DNA from: Calothrix brevissima NIES-22
GTDB lineage: Bacteria > Cyanobacteriota > Cyanobacteriia > Cyanobacteriales > Nostocaceae
DNA: 64,000 nucleotides
Assembly: GCF_002367995.1 (NCBI RefSeq)
Contig: NZ_AP018207.1
Location: forward strand, 4,847,436 to 4,911,435
Reading direction: 5' to 3'
Notes under the pieces: model-generated
Told to the model about the DNA's origin: nothing
Seen by the model: the letters and a program-made list of their open reading frames with translations, nothing else
Databases searched by the model: none
Shown here: piece after piece, positions 36,482 to 46,100 of the stretch
Layout of the letters: every line of letters starts with the position of its first letter
Numbering within the stretch: the stretch's first letter is position 1
Translations under genes and position numbers: made by a program

Positions 36482-36694
36482 TTATTCTTGCACGACCTCA
36501 ACTAATTCCTCAATCATTACGTCAAAAGTGCGTGCTAACTTTTGAATTGCGGTAAAATCTACAGTTGCTAGTCCAGGCGATCGCGCGTAGGTTCTGAGAG
36601 TACTATACACCACACCAGAACGGTCAGATACCTCTTTCAGCGTCCAACCCCTATCCGCAGCAAATTCTCTAATCTTTAACCGAACCATTCCCAT
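36482..36694 (-). CDS. XRE-family HTH regulator
   Basis: A 70-residue protein composed of a single Cro/C1-type HTH: IREFAADRGWTLKEVSDRSG, then VVYSTLRTYARSPG, with an acidic end EELVEVVQE. The start is MGMVRLK or the second Met. It is convergent with vapC and could be a stand-alone regulator or an antitoxin-like gene. A different HTH subtype from the NACHT N-terminus. Confidence 0.85.
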   Translation of the reverse strand: MGMVRLKIREFAADRGWTLKEVSDRSGVVYSTLRTYARSPGLATVDFTAIQKLARTFDVMIEELVEVVQE

Positions 36695-36807
36695 AATTTA
36701 CTTGACAAATGACTTATATGAGTCGTTTAATAATTATAGCTTAAATAATAACAATCGCCCTCTGGCCTGGAAAACTAAAGGGCGATTGCGTTGAAGTTGA
36801 TCGCGTA

Positions 36808-36907
36808 CATTCCGTTTACAGAGATGTTCTCTGTGAGAACGGTACGCATTTCCTTTAAACAGAAGGCATTCCCTTTAAGCAGAAATCCCATTCTTTTTAA
36901 ACAGAAA
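36808..36907. repeat. Four copies of a CATTCCNTTTAAACAGAA box
   Basis: Copies start at 36808 (CATTCCGTTTACAGAGA), 36847 (CATTTCCTTTAAACAGAAG), 36867 (CATTCCCTTTAAGCAGAAA) and 36889 (CATTCTTTTTAAACAGAAA). The last three lie 20-22 bp apart, directly upstream of the ATG at 36917. They could be an operator array. Confidence 0.55.
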
Positions 36908-36916
36908 TTTAGTCTT

Positions 36917-37405
36917 ATGTTATCATCCCTCAAGCCCAAAGCGCTTGTCATCCGTGAATCAAAAATTATTCATAAATCAGCGATCGTTCATCCATTAGCG
37001 CGATTTGTCACCGAAGAAGCTATTTGTTTAAGATTCCAAATTAATCGTGAAGATATATATACAGTGGAATGCTGGCGTTACATAATTTACGTTCATGGTA
37101 AAGGCGTGAGTAAATTTGTGAGCTATGCTGATTTTCCGCCAATTTTGGGTGTAAAAGCACCAACTCAAAGCGATGTTGTAAAATGGCGTAGACGGTGGCG
37201 CAAGCAATATGAACCCCATCGCCATAAGCAAGCGCCTCATTGGTGGGGAGAATTTTTTATTGATGAATTCTCTCAAGCACACTCAGAGGCTATGTTACAT
37301 AGTTGGGTAGAACTAGTTGAATCGATTCAATTTGCTTTTAATCCAGAAAAGTTAGCAGAACTGAGAAATAGCTATCAACAAGAAAAATTGCTTTTGCGGA
37401 GCTAA
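36917..37405 (+). CDS. Hypothetical protein upstream of DNA methylase
   Basis: A soluble protein of about 162 residues, not recognised. Visible features: a basic, Trp-rich centre (VVKWRRRWRKQYEPHRHKQ, PHWWGEFFIDEF) and no signal peptide or membrane segment. The ATG at 36917 was chosen; the frame is open upstream to 36791, but that part consists of box repeats with only a TTG start. It lies 115 bp before the methylase on the same strand, so it may be a partner (specificity, regulator or unrelated cargo). No nuclease motif was found. Confidence 0.55.
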   Translation: MLSSLKPKALVIRESKIIHKSAIVHPLARFVTEEAICLRFQINREDIYTVECWRYIIYVHGKGVSKFVSYADFPPILGVKAPTQSDVVKWRRRWRKQYEPHRHKQAPHWWGEFFIDEFSQAHSEAMLHSWVELVESIQFAFNPEKLAELRNSYQQEKLLLRS

Positions 37406-37520
37406 AATACTGACAGAGCAAATGGACTCAGTCCTTAGCTAATCCTTGGTCGTGTTCCGATCAGCAAGCTTCCTTTTCTGTTGTGATAAACTGACTAAGA
37501 TTCTTTGTTCTGCTATCAAG

Positions 37521-38438
37521 ATGGTTAGCTTACCGCATCCAATCCAGTATCAGGGTAGTAAAAGAAATCTTGCCTCAGATATTCTCAAGTTTTTTCCTCA
37601 TAAGCTAGACAGGTTGGTAGAGCCTTTTACTGGAACTGCAGCTATTAGTATTGCTACTGCTGCTAAACGCATTTCTCAAAACTTTTGGCTTAATGACCTA
37701 AACAAGCCATTGATTGAGCTATTGGAGCTAATTATAGAAAAACTACATGAAATAGTGAACGCTTATACAAATATATGGAATGAGCAGCATCATGATTCTA
37801 TAAATCACTACTTTGAGGTTAGAGAGAATTTTAATAAAACCAATGATCCAAAACTTTTTTTGTATTTATTAGCTCGATGTGTAAAAGGGGCTGTTCGCTA
37901 TAACTCTGACGGATACTTCAATCAAAGTCCTGATAAAAGGCGTAAGGGTACTCAACCTGAGAAGATGAAGAAAAATATAGAAGGAGTTTCTACTCTTTTG
38001 AAAGGTAAATGTAAATTTACATGCCTGGATTACAGAGAAGTGTTAGCCGAGGTAAAAAGTAGTGATTTTGTTTATATAGACCCTCCCTATCAAGGTGTAT
38101 GCGGAAATAGAGATTCAAGATATTTCTCTGGAATTCATTTTGATGATTTTGTCCTAGCCCTTGAACAGTTAAATCGCAGAGGAGTAGCGTTTGCAATCAG
38201 TTATGATGGCAGACGAGGCAATAAAGTCTTTGGTAATACATTACCTTGGGAATTGGGACTCAGAAAGATTGAAATCGAAGTAGGGAGATCATCACAAGCA
38301 ACTTTGCTGGGTAAAGATGAAATAACAGTAGAATCTTTATATTTATCGCCAAATTTAGCAGATGGGCAGTTGTCAGATTTTGCCAGCTATATTAGCAAGT
38401 CACCAAACCAACTGACCTCAATGGAAAAGCATTGTTGA
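37521..38438 (+). CDS. D12-class adenine-specific DNA methyltransferase (Dam-like)
   Basis: A protein of about 305 residues that transfers methyl from SAM to adenine N6. Motifs: IQYQGSKRNLASDIL (motif X), VEPFTGTAAISI (motif I), WLNDLNKPLI, and VYIDPPYQG (motif IV). The ATG at 37521 (MVSLPHPIQYQG) is preferred to the TTG at 37446 because the domain begins there. The reading frame closes at 38438 after SMEKHC, while the +1 frame continues coding-like to 38544 (see separate entry). No restriction nuclease is seen beside it, so it may be an orphan or part of a decayed RM system. Confidence 0.88.
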   Translation: MVSLPHPIQYQGSKRNLASDILKFFPHKLDRLVEPFTGTAAISIATAAKRISQNFWLNDLNKPLIELLELIIEKLHEIVNAYTNIWNEQHHDSINHYFEVRENFNKTNDPKLFLYLLARCVKGAVRYNSDGYFNQSPDKRRKGTQPEKMKKNIEGVSTLLKGKCKFTCLDYREVLAEVKSSDFVYIDPPYQGVCGNRDSRYFSGIHFDDFVLALEQLNRRGVAFAISYDGRRGNKVFGNTLPWELGLRKIEIEVGRSSQATLLGKDEITVESLYLSPNLADGQLSDFASYISKSPNQLTSMEKHC

Positions 38439-38544
38439 GATATATGAAAGGTTAAAACAACGGGCGATCAGTCTAGAAAAAGAAATACCTGAATTTGTTA
38501 AGGAAATAATCGAACGGGACATAAATCTAAACAGTGACGGCTAA
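38419..38544 (+). pseudogene. Frameshifted C-terminal extension of the methylase
   Basis: In the +1 frame relative to the methylase, 41 codons read without stop: QWKSIVEIYERLKQRAISLE, then KEIPEFVKEIIERDINLNSD and G, closing at TAA (38542-38544). The composition is that of an amphipathic charged helix, like real coding sequence. It has no start of its own. Either a one-base indel truncated the methylase, or it is recoded, or a short downstream gene has lost its start. Confidence 0.5.
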
Positions 38545-38609
38545 GAAACCCAGTGCGACGGACTAAAGAATCTGTAAGTAAATTTCTGTAATAACTTATC
38601 TAATAAAAA

Positions 38610-38650
38610 GACGCTTTCTTGCTGTAAAAGGAATTAGCAAGGAAAGCGTC
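38610..38650. terminator. Two-way terminator between methylase and S1-protein genes
   Basis: GACGCTTTCTTGCT (38610-38623) pairs with AGCAAGGAAAGCGTC (38636-38650) with one bulge, flanked by AAAA on the left and a following TCAAAAA. It sits between convergent genes. Confidence 0.75.
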
Positions 38651-38688
38651 TCAAAAATGAAAATCAATTGTGTGATGAATAAAAGCAG

Positions 38689-39591
38689 CTATTGGTCAGC
38701 TTTTTGATTAGCACGATTCGCACGCGCTTCAGCTGAAGCCATCACTTCATCCATATTCTCTAAAACTTCACCGGGGAAATTCTCTAAAACTCTGGTAGAA
38801 AGTGCAACTCTTCCCTTACCTTCATCTAAGTCAATAATCACAGCTTTAATTGGCTGACCAATTTGAAATACTTTATCTAGAGACTCAATAAACTTTTGGC
38901 TGACTTGCTTAATATGCAATAAAGCACTGACACCATCTAAATCGATAAATACGCCAAAAGGTTTAATACCTGTGACTTTACCTTCGACTAATTGACCGAG
39001 TTCTAATAAGCTAAAGCTACTCGAACGAGTTGCTAGACGCTGGGACAGGATCAGCTTTTTGTTATTGCGGTCTACTTCTAAGAAACCAGCTGTGAGAGTT
39101 TGACCTTTGAGTGCTTCTAAATTATCACGCTCAATCAAGTGCGATCGCGGAATAAATCCCCGCAAAGATTGAATATCGACAGTCACACCACCTTTATTTA
39201 CCCCAGTCACCCGCACTGGTACAGTCTGGGAATTTTCCTGCATTTGCGCCAATCTTTCCCAGATATGCTGAATTTCTAACTGTTTCCGTGACAGGGTTAC
39301 TTGTCCTTCTGCATCCTGCTCGCGGATAATTAAAAACTCTAGTTCTTCTTGCAGTGGTAAAACTTCAGATAAATCGGTAACTGCTCTCAAAGAAGCCTCA
39401 TCACGGGGAATAAAAGCTGACGATTTACCACCAATATCAACATAAGCGCCATCATGGTCAAACTGGAACACTTTACCATGTACTATCTGCCCTTTTTGAA
39501 ACTGGTAATCGTGTTTTTCCAGCGCTTTGGCAAAATCGTCCATTGTAAATGGCGAGTTGGCTGTTTGAGAACGTTTCGATTCGGAATTCAT
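38689..39591 (-). CDS. 30S ribosomal protein S1-like, three S1 domains
   Basis: A 300-residue RNA-binding protein with three S1/OB repeats (about 30-103, 118-183 and 198-268), each with the typical G.V..V...G..VD pattern (GKVFQFDHDGAYVDIGGK; GVNKGGVTVDI; GKVTGIKPFGVFIDLDG). Short, three-domain S1 proteins are normal in cyanobacteria, which often encode two (Rps1a and Rps1b/Nbp1). This one may be the second form, given its divergence and Ser/Gln-rich N-terminus. A GTCAGTT repeat array lies just upstream. Confidence 0.9.
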   Translation of the reverse strand: MNSESKRSQTANSPFTMDDFAKALEKHDYQFQKGQIVHGKVFQFDHDGAYVDIGGKSSAFIPRDEASLRAVTDLSEVLPLQEELEFLIIREQDAEGQVTLSRKQLEIQHIWERLAQMQENSQTVPVRVTGVNKGGVTVDIQSLRGFIPRSHLIERDNLEALKGQTLTAGFLEVDRNNKKLILSQRLATRSSSFSLLELGQLVEGKVTGIKPFGVFIDLDGVSALLHIKQVSQKFIESLDKVFQIGQPIKAVIIDLDEGKGRVALSTRVLENFPGEVLENMDEVMASAEARANRANQKADQ

Positions 39592-39616
39592 GACGTTTGA
39601 AGATAAATTAATATTT

Positions 39617-39651
39617 GTCAGTTGTCAGTTGTCAGTTGTCAGTTGTCGGTT
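39617..39651. repeat. GTCAGTT heptamer array (five units)
   Basis: Four perfect GTCAGTT units and one GTCGGTT run in tandem, 26 bp upstream of the S1-protein start codon. STRR-type repeat. Confidence 0.85.
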
Positions 39652-39757
39652 AGTTTGGTTTTTTGGTTTCCAAAATTCACAACTAGAGAACCTTCTGGAT
39701 CTGTTGTTTTGGGCTAACTGCTGACTATTGATGGCTGACAACTGATGGCGGAGGTTT

Positions 39758-40498
39758 TTAGGCCAGTTGACCAAAGAGTTGTTTTACCTGCTCCCAAGCT
39801 TCGGCTGCAACTTTAGGATTATAGCTGGCGCGACGGTCACAGAAAAATCCGTGATCAGCTCCATCGTAGCGAAAGACACGGTGCGCAATTTTGTATTTTT
39901 CTAACGCTCCTGCAATTTCGTCTACCTGTTCCGCAGGAATACTAGCATCTTCCATACCAAATAAGACATAAAGTGTACCTTGAATATCTTGAGTACGGGT
40001 TACAGTGGGGTCACCACCCCCTGGTGTACGGGTAGTAATTCCTGCACCATAAAAGGAAGCAGTGGCTTTGATATCTGGTAGGGTAGCAGCAAGATATGCT
40101 ACATGACCACCAAAACAGAAGCCAATACAGCCAAAGCTATCTTGTTTAACATTTGGCAGGGTTTTGAGGTGATCGATTGCCGCTTGAATATCGCCCAATA
40201 ACTCAGAGGCTTTAGTTTGCATGGCATAGCCTCTACCAATTTCGATATCTTCAGAAGTATAGCCAGTTTCAAAGCCCGGTGCTTGGCGTTGGAACAGTGC
40301 AGGAGCGATCGCCACATAACCCTCCTTGGCGATCCGTTCTGTGACATCGCGAATATGCTCGTTCACCCCAAAAATCTCCTGTAACACGACAATTGCTGGG
40401 TAAGAACCTGATGCCTGTGGTTGTGCTAAGTAAGCTACTATTGAAAGATTATCTTGAGAAATTTGAACTGTTGTGGTGTCGATTGCTTGCTCTGTCAT
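39758..40498 (-). CDS. Dienelactone hydrolase family protein
   Basis: A 246-residue alpha/beta hydrolase with a Cys nucleophile: the elbow reads GFCFGGH (usual Ser replaced by Cys, as in dienelactone hydrolase). Asp in GMEDASIPAEQVDEI and His in YDGADHGFFCDRRASY complete the triad. VLQEIFGVNEHIRDVTERI is a family signature. The substrate is unknown in cyanobacteria. It is divergent from the GntR regulator 180 bp away, which might control it. Confidence 0.93.
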   Translation of the reverse strand: MTEQAIDTTTVQISQDNLSIVAYLAQPQASGSYPAIVVLQEIFGVNEHIRDVTERIAKEGYVAIAPALFQRQAPGFETGYTSEDIEIGRGYAMQTKASELLGDIQAAIDHLKTLPNVKQDSFGCIGFCFGGHVAYLAATLPDIKATASFYGAGITTRTPGGGDPTVTRTQDIQGTLYVLFGMEDASIPAEQVDEIAGALEKYKIAHRVFRYDGADHGFFCDRRASYNPKVAAEAWEQVKQLFGQLA

Positions 40499-40675
40499 AA
40501 TAGTTTTTACCAGGGTTGCACGAACATTTGATATAAATATGCCAGTATCTCGAAGCTTTCTGCCATCAGATTATCAACTAACAAAAGTCAGTATACGAGA
40601 GATTTTCCTTAGAGAAATTCCAAGTAGCAGATGCAGCTGGTAACATGCCGCTATTAGCACTTAAGAGGTTTGGTG

Positions 40676-41659
40676 ATGATTCAGTTCCGTATTCAGCCAG
40701 ACAGTGAAATTCCCGCATCCACCCAGCTGTTTAATCAAATCCGGTTTGCGATCGCTTCCCGGCAATATCCACCTGGGTATAAACTACCAAGCACGCGGGC
40801 ACTGGCAATGCAAACAGGTTTACACCGCAATACAATTAGTAAAGTTTATCGTCAGTTAGAAGAAGACGGATTTGTCGAAAGTCTAGCTGGTTCGGGAATT
40901 TATGTCCGCGCCCAAGGCCATGAGGGTGGTAGCAAATTGCAATCACCCATCCTCAAACAACATCCCGAAGCAGATAAAATTGTCCAGCAAGCACTTGATG
41001 AACTACTTTCTCAAGGCTGTTCGCTATCGGAAGCGCGAGAATTATTTTTAGCAGAAATAGATTGGCGCTTGCGTTGTAGCGCCCAAGTGCTTGTAGCTGT
41101 ACCTACTTACGACATCGGTGCAGGGGAGTTAATGGTTTATGAATTAGAAAAAGACTTGCGCATACCGATCCAGTTGATCCGAATGGAAGAATTATCATCT
41201 GTTCTAGATAAAACTTCCTCGGCTACAGTCGTCACTAGTCGGTATTTTATTAGCGAGGTAGAAAGCATCGCCGCGCCAAAAGCGGTGAGGGTAATTCCTC
41301 TAGATATCTACGACTATTCTAAAGAACTAAACCTACTGAAAACCTTACCTAAAGAAAATTGCGTCGGCATAGTTAGCCTGAGTTCTGGAATCGCCCGCGC
41401 GGCTGAAGTGATTCTTCACGGGTTGCGGGGAGATGAACTACTGGTGATGACTACCCAACCAAAAGACGCTTACAAACTGCAAGCGATTGTCAAGCGGGCT
41501 GAGGTAATTATCAGCGATCAACCAAGTTTTGCCCTAGTGCAAGCAGCAGTACAAGCTGCTGCGGAAGATATTATTCGTCCGCCCAAGTTGATTAAGGTTG
41601 ATAATTATATTGGTGCTAAGTCGATTAATTTATTAAAACGGGAATTGGGTTTAGGTTAA
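40676..41659 (+). CDS. GntR-family transcriptional regulator
   Basis: A protein of about 327 residues. The N-terminal winged helix (IPASTQLFNQIRFAIASRQY, PPGYKLPSTRALAMQTGLHR, NTISKVYRQLEEDGFVES) is GntR. The rest (about 100-327) is not an aminotransferase fold and has a periplasmic-binding-like alternation, so it is not classical MocR. The ATG at 40676 was chosen because AAGAGG lies 7 nt upstream; GTG 40673 and TTG 40670 are in frame. The likely target is the divergent dienelactone hydrolase gene and/or itself. Confidence 0.88.
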   Translation: MIQFRIQPDSEIPASTQLFNQIRFAIASRQYPPGYKLPSTRALAMQTGLHRNTISKVYRQLEEDGFVESLAGSGIYVRAQGHEGGSKLQSPILKQHPEADKIVQQALDELLSQGCSLSEARELFLAEIDWRLRCSAQVLVAVPTYDIGAGELMVYELEKDLRIPIQLIRMEELSSVLDKTSSATVVTSRYFISEVESIAAPKAVRVIPLDIYDYSKELNLLKTLPKENCVGIVSLSSGIARAAEVILHGLRGDELLVMTTQPKDAYKLQAIVKRAEVIISDQPSFALVQAAVQAAAEDIIRPPKLIKVDNYIGAKSINLLKRELGLG

Positions 41660-42080
41660 TTTTTATCTCTGTGTCCTTTGTGGTTATTTTTGCTCGCCCA
41701 AAGGCGCAGCGAAAAGTCTGAGCGGAGGCTTCCTCCGATCAGAACTTTTCAAGACAGAGGCGCAGAGAAAAGAAATTAGGAGAGCGATCGCATTCCCCAA
41801 CCAAGAACGCCTCATCTCTCCCACCTTCTCAAACTTGGATTTAACTGCTGCACAAATTCTGGCAGGACGATAAAATAATTCGTAATTTGTAATTCGTAAT
41901 TTAAAATTGAGTATTCTGAATTGGCGATCGCTATTTAAATTTTAGTAATTAAATAATATTTTGACGCCCTCAATAAATTAGCTATTTTTTAAATTATTAA
42001 TTTCTCAAAAAACAGTAAACCTTATGCAATTTATCCAAAAATTACGAATTACGAATTAGTAATTATTCAAGGTTGTAATC
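41660..42080. other. Repeat-rich spacer
   Basis: Contains the GGCGCAGAGAAAAG-type repeat interrupted by a hairpin (arms around GCGGAGG/CCTCCG, about 41710-41740), a HIP1 site and AATTCGTAATT heptamers (41878-41910 and 42040-42065). No gene is seen. Confidence 0.6.
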
Positions 42081-42869
42081 ATGGCTTCACCATTTCCGGG
42101 GATGAACCCCTATTTAGAGAATCCCTTATTTTGGTCAGAAATCCACAATCTGCTCATAGCTGCTATTTTCCGCAAATTGAATCCCCAATTGCGTCCTAAA
42201 TATAAAGTTGCCATTGAAAAGCGAATCTACCAAACAGTTGATGAAGATTCTTTACTAGTGGGTGTTGCTGATGTCGCAGTGCAGAATACGCAACAAAAAT
42301 CATCGCCAGAACCAGCTAATATCGCTGTCGCATCACCATCTATCGCAGCTGTAACAGTTGATGTTACTATGCCAGAAACCGTCAAAGAGACTTACTTAGA
42401 AGTGAGAGATGTAGCTACCCAAGAAGTCGTCACTATAATCGAAATTCTCTCGCCAAAAAACAAACGTCCAGGTGAAGGACGAAATGCATATACAAAAAAG
42501 CGGTTACAAGTTTTAGGAAGTTATACCAATTTAGTAGAAATTGATTTGCTGCGAGATGGAAAGCCAATACAGCAACTACAAAATAATTTGCAAACTGACT
42601 ATAGAATTTTGGTAAGTAGTGCCACTAAACGTCCTAAAGCCGATTTATATCCATTTAATTTACCAGATCCTATACCTTCTTTTCTGTTACCTTTACGTGA
42701 AGGTGATACAGAACCTTTAGTAGATATTCAAACCTTAATTAGTGAACTCTACGACGAAGGTAATTATGATTTAGTGATTGATTATAGTCAAGAACCTGCA
42801 CCTGGGATTTCACCAGAAAATTTAGCTTGGTTAGATGATGTTTTAAAAGAGAAAGGATTGAGAAATTAA
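42081..42869 (+). CDS. DUF4058 family protein
   Basis: A 262-residue cyanobacterial/planctomycete family protein of unknown function, recognised from FPGMNPYLENPLFWSEIHN, VGVADVAVQN and the late VDIQTLISELYDEGNYDLV. The core ITIEILSPKNKRPGEGRNAY resembles PD-(D/E)XK-like nuclease arrangements (E...K near the end of a strand), which is only a suggestion. It is a single gene, 80 bp before a MITE and 270 bp before the CRISPR array. No cas similarity. Confidence 0.85.
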   Translation: MASPFPGMNPYLENPLFWSEIHNLLIAAIFRKLNPQLRPKYKVAIEKRIYQTVDEDSLLVGVADVAVQNTQQKSSPEPANIAVASPSIAAVTVDVTMPETVKETYLEVRDVATQEVVTIIEILSPKNKRPGEGRNAYTKKRLQVLGSYTNLVEIDLLRDGKPIQQLQNNLQTDYRILVSSATKRPKADLYPFNLPDPIPSFLLPLREGDTEPLVDIQTLISELYDEGNYDLVIDYSQEPAPGISPENLAWLDDVLKEKGLRN

Positions 42870-42947
42870 TAAATAAAAATTACGTAAGTGTCACAAAAGA
42901 TTCTTTTTTTGTAGTAAGGGATTCAGCCCTTATTATGCAGAAAACAA

Positions 42948-43108
42948 GGGAGCATCCCAATTTTGACGCAATACCCTTCTAGGGTATTGCTATACCAACA
43001 AAGCCTGCCTTCGCAGGCTAAAAATTTGATAGCCTGCGAAGGCAGGCTTCGTATTTCTAGCCCCACCCTTATAGGGTGAGGGCGTTTTTCCACATTTGGG
43101 ATGCTCCC
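42948..43108. mobile_element. 161-bp MITE with 13-bp inverted ends and 8-bp target duplication
   Basis: The ends GGGAGCATCCCAA (42948-42960) and TTGGGATGCTCCC (43096-43108) are perfect inverted repeats. GAAAACAA flanks both sides exactly (42940-42947 and 43109-43116). The interior has a GCCTGCCTTCGCAGGC-type hairpin and its inverted copy, but no ORF. It was inserted 30 bp from the distal end of the CRISPR array. Confidence 0.85.
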
Positions 43109-43138
43109 GAAAACAACAATTTTGATTTTCTAACCTTG

Positions 43139-46100
43139 GTTTCAATGCCTAATAGGAATTAGTTGAAATTTCCACAGTTTTTGATGTTGCTGGGACTTGG
43201 CAAAATCTGTTTCAATCCCTAATAGGGATTATTTGAAATTTCAACTCTAGGCTTGCGATCGCCACCCCAAGTCGGTCTTGGCTTACGTTTCAATCCCTAA
43301 TAGGGAGTAAATGAAATTTCAACGTTGGAGGCAACGCTAATATAGGAGGAAAGATGTTTCAATCCCTAATAGGGAGTAAATGAAATTTCAACGTATATCG
43401 TTTTGTTCGCCAGTATTCTCGTAAATGTTTCAATCCCTAATAGGGAGTAAATGAAATTTCAACAGAAAACAAAGCATTACTGATTGACAGGTAATCTCCG
43501 TTTCAATCCCTAATAGGGAGTAAATGAAATTTCAACATGACTGATCAGGAGTTGATTGATAAAGGTTTTAGTTTCAATCCCTAATAGGGAGTAAATGAAA
43601 TTTCAACCAAGGGCGTAGTTAAGATTCCTCAAAATCCAAAGGTTTCAATCCCTAATAGGGAGTAAATGAAATTTCAACTGATTGTTTGGGGGGTTGTTCC
43701 TACTTCTTTTCAAAGTTTCAATCCCTAATAGGGAGTAAATGAAATTTCAACAAATAAATAATAAGGAAACTAAGAAATGAAATGTTTCAATCCCTAATAG
43801 GGAGTAAATGAAATTTCAACTGATGACACATTAGAATCTTATAAATTTGCGAATTATAGTTTCAATCCCTAATAGGGAGTAAATGAAATTTCAACGACAG
43901 TCTTTGCCTAGCGTCAAGTTTAGATTGGGTTTCAATCCCTAATAGGGAGTAAATGAAATTTCAACCCTGGTGCGATGGCGACACACAAGTTTTTTACAAA
44001 GAAGTTTCAATCCCTAATAGGGAGTAAATGAAATTTCAACCTAAGTATCTCGTCTTTAGCAGGTTTATGTGACTTATGTTTCAATCCCTAATAGGGAGTA
44101 AATGAAATTTCAACTCTAAGCCTAGAGAAGTAGAGATTAAGTAGAGAATAGTTAGTTTCAATCCCTAATAGGGAGTAAATGAAATTTCAACTTGACTGAT
44201 GCCATTGAGTCGGCCTTAAGCCGATGTTTCAATCCCTAATAGGGAGTAAATGAAATTTCAACAAAATGTCAAGCGTTACTGGCGCGATGAAATTCCGTTT
44301 CAATCCCTAATAGGGAGTAAATGAAATTTCAACGCGCGATATGATCGTAATTCCTTATGCCCAACCAGTTTCAATCCCTAATAGGGAGTAAATGAAATTT
44401 CAACCCCCAAGTATAAGCCCGTGCTTTTATCCTAGTTAAATCAAGTTTCAATCCCTAATAGGGAGTAAATGAAATTTCAACGGCAGGGTTGACTCTGGCA
44501 AACATCAACCCTGATTTGTTTCAATCCCTAATAGGGAGTAAATGAAATTTCAACTATGAGGATGAAATTAGCATCCTTCAGCAACAATTAAGCCGTTTCA
44601 ATCCCTAATAGGGAGTAAATGAAATTTCAACTAGTGCAACATTATCAGGAAAATTTACTATTGCAGCTGTTTCAATCCCTAATAGGGAGTAAATGAAATT
44701 TCAACTATATAAAGGGCAGCGAGGTACTTCTGTAAGAGTCGTTTCAATCCCTAATAGGGAGTAAATGAAATTTCAACGAAAGTGCGATCGCGGATGGGCA
44801 AACACCCGGCGAAATTCAAGTTTCAATCCCTAATAGGGAGTAAATGAAATTTCAACCTTGGATGAATCCACAGCCAAAATTTAATAGGGTGTTTCAATCC
44901 CTAATAGGGAGTAAATGAAATTTCAACTTTACGCTTGTTATGCGCTTCTAAAACTGAAGGTTTCAATCCCTAATAGGGAGTAAATGAAATTTCAACTGAC
45001 AAACACAGGGATAGAAGCGTCTTGGCACTGCCTGTTTCAATCCCTAATAGGGAGTAAATGAAATTTCAACTTGCTTGATCCGACAAAGTACCCGTCCGGG
45101 TAATTGTTTCAATCCCTAATAGGGAGTAAATGAAATTTCAACCAGTGGAGAGACATTTACTTCGTACTTGCAGCAATTGTTTCAATCCCTAATAGGGAGT
45201 AAATGAAATTTCAACTTGTAGTCGCATATATCTCATTTTGATGCCTCTAGTTGTTTCAATCCCTAATAGGGAGTAAATGAAATTTCAACGAAAGTGCGAT
45301 CGCATCTGGTAAATCGCCGGGGGAGATTAGTTTCAATCCCTAATAGGGAGTAAATGAAATTTCAACAGTACAGCTTGCATTTCAAAGTGCGATCGCCTCT
45401 GGGTTTCAATCCCTAATAGGGAGTAAATGAAATTTCAACCCAATCCTTGGAAGAATGCCAAGCCAGTTGCGGGTTTCAATCCCTAATAGGGAGTAAATGA
45501 AATTTCAACACATAGAAGTTCGTTGGGTTGGTCACGCGGAAGTTAGGTTTCAATCCCTAATAGGGAGTAAATGAAATTTCAACTTAAACTAGTTCCCGCT
45601 CACACTCAAGTTGAAGTGTGGTTTCAATCCCTAATAGGGAGTAAATGAAATTTCAACGGAATCTATCCCCAGACACCATAGTCGGGTACAGAGAGTTTCA
45701 ATCCCTAATAGGGAGTAAATGAAATTTCAACTGACCTTAAGCTTGATTCCTTATGGGAGCTAGCAAGTTTCAATCCCTAATAGGGAGTAAATGAAATTTC
45801 AACCACGAGAGTCAAGGGGTTATTTACCTCCATTAAGGTTTCAATCCCTAATAGGGAGTAAATGAAATTTCAACGAACAGGTACGATTTATGGGGAAATT
45901 GTAACGGCAATGGTTTCAATCCCTAATAGGGAGTAAATGAAATTTCAACCCTTTTCGCAAATTTCTTGACTGTACGACCATAGTTTCAATCCCTAATAGG
46001 GAGTAAATGAAATTTCAACGAGTAGCAGCGTTGACGCATTCCGCACTCCCTACGTTTCAATCCCTAATAGGGAGTAAATGAAATTTCAACGTTTTTCTCT

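Noticed and set aside
36917-38438. Complete restriction-modification system
   Set aside because: The gene beside the methylase shows no PD-(D/E)XK, HNH or other nuclease motif that I can see.
42081-42869. DUF4058 protein as a Cas component
   Set aside because: It matches the widespread DUF4058 family found away from CRISPR loci; closeness to the array is probably chance.
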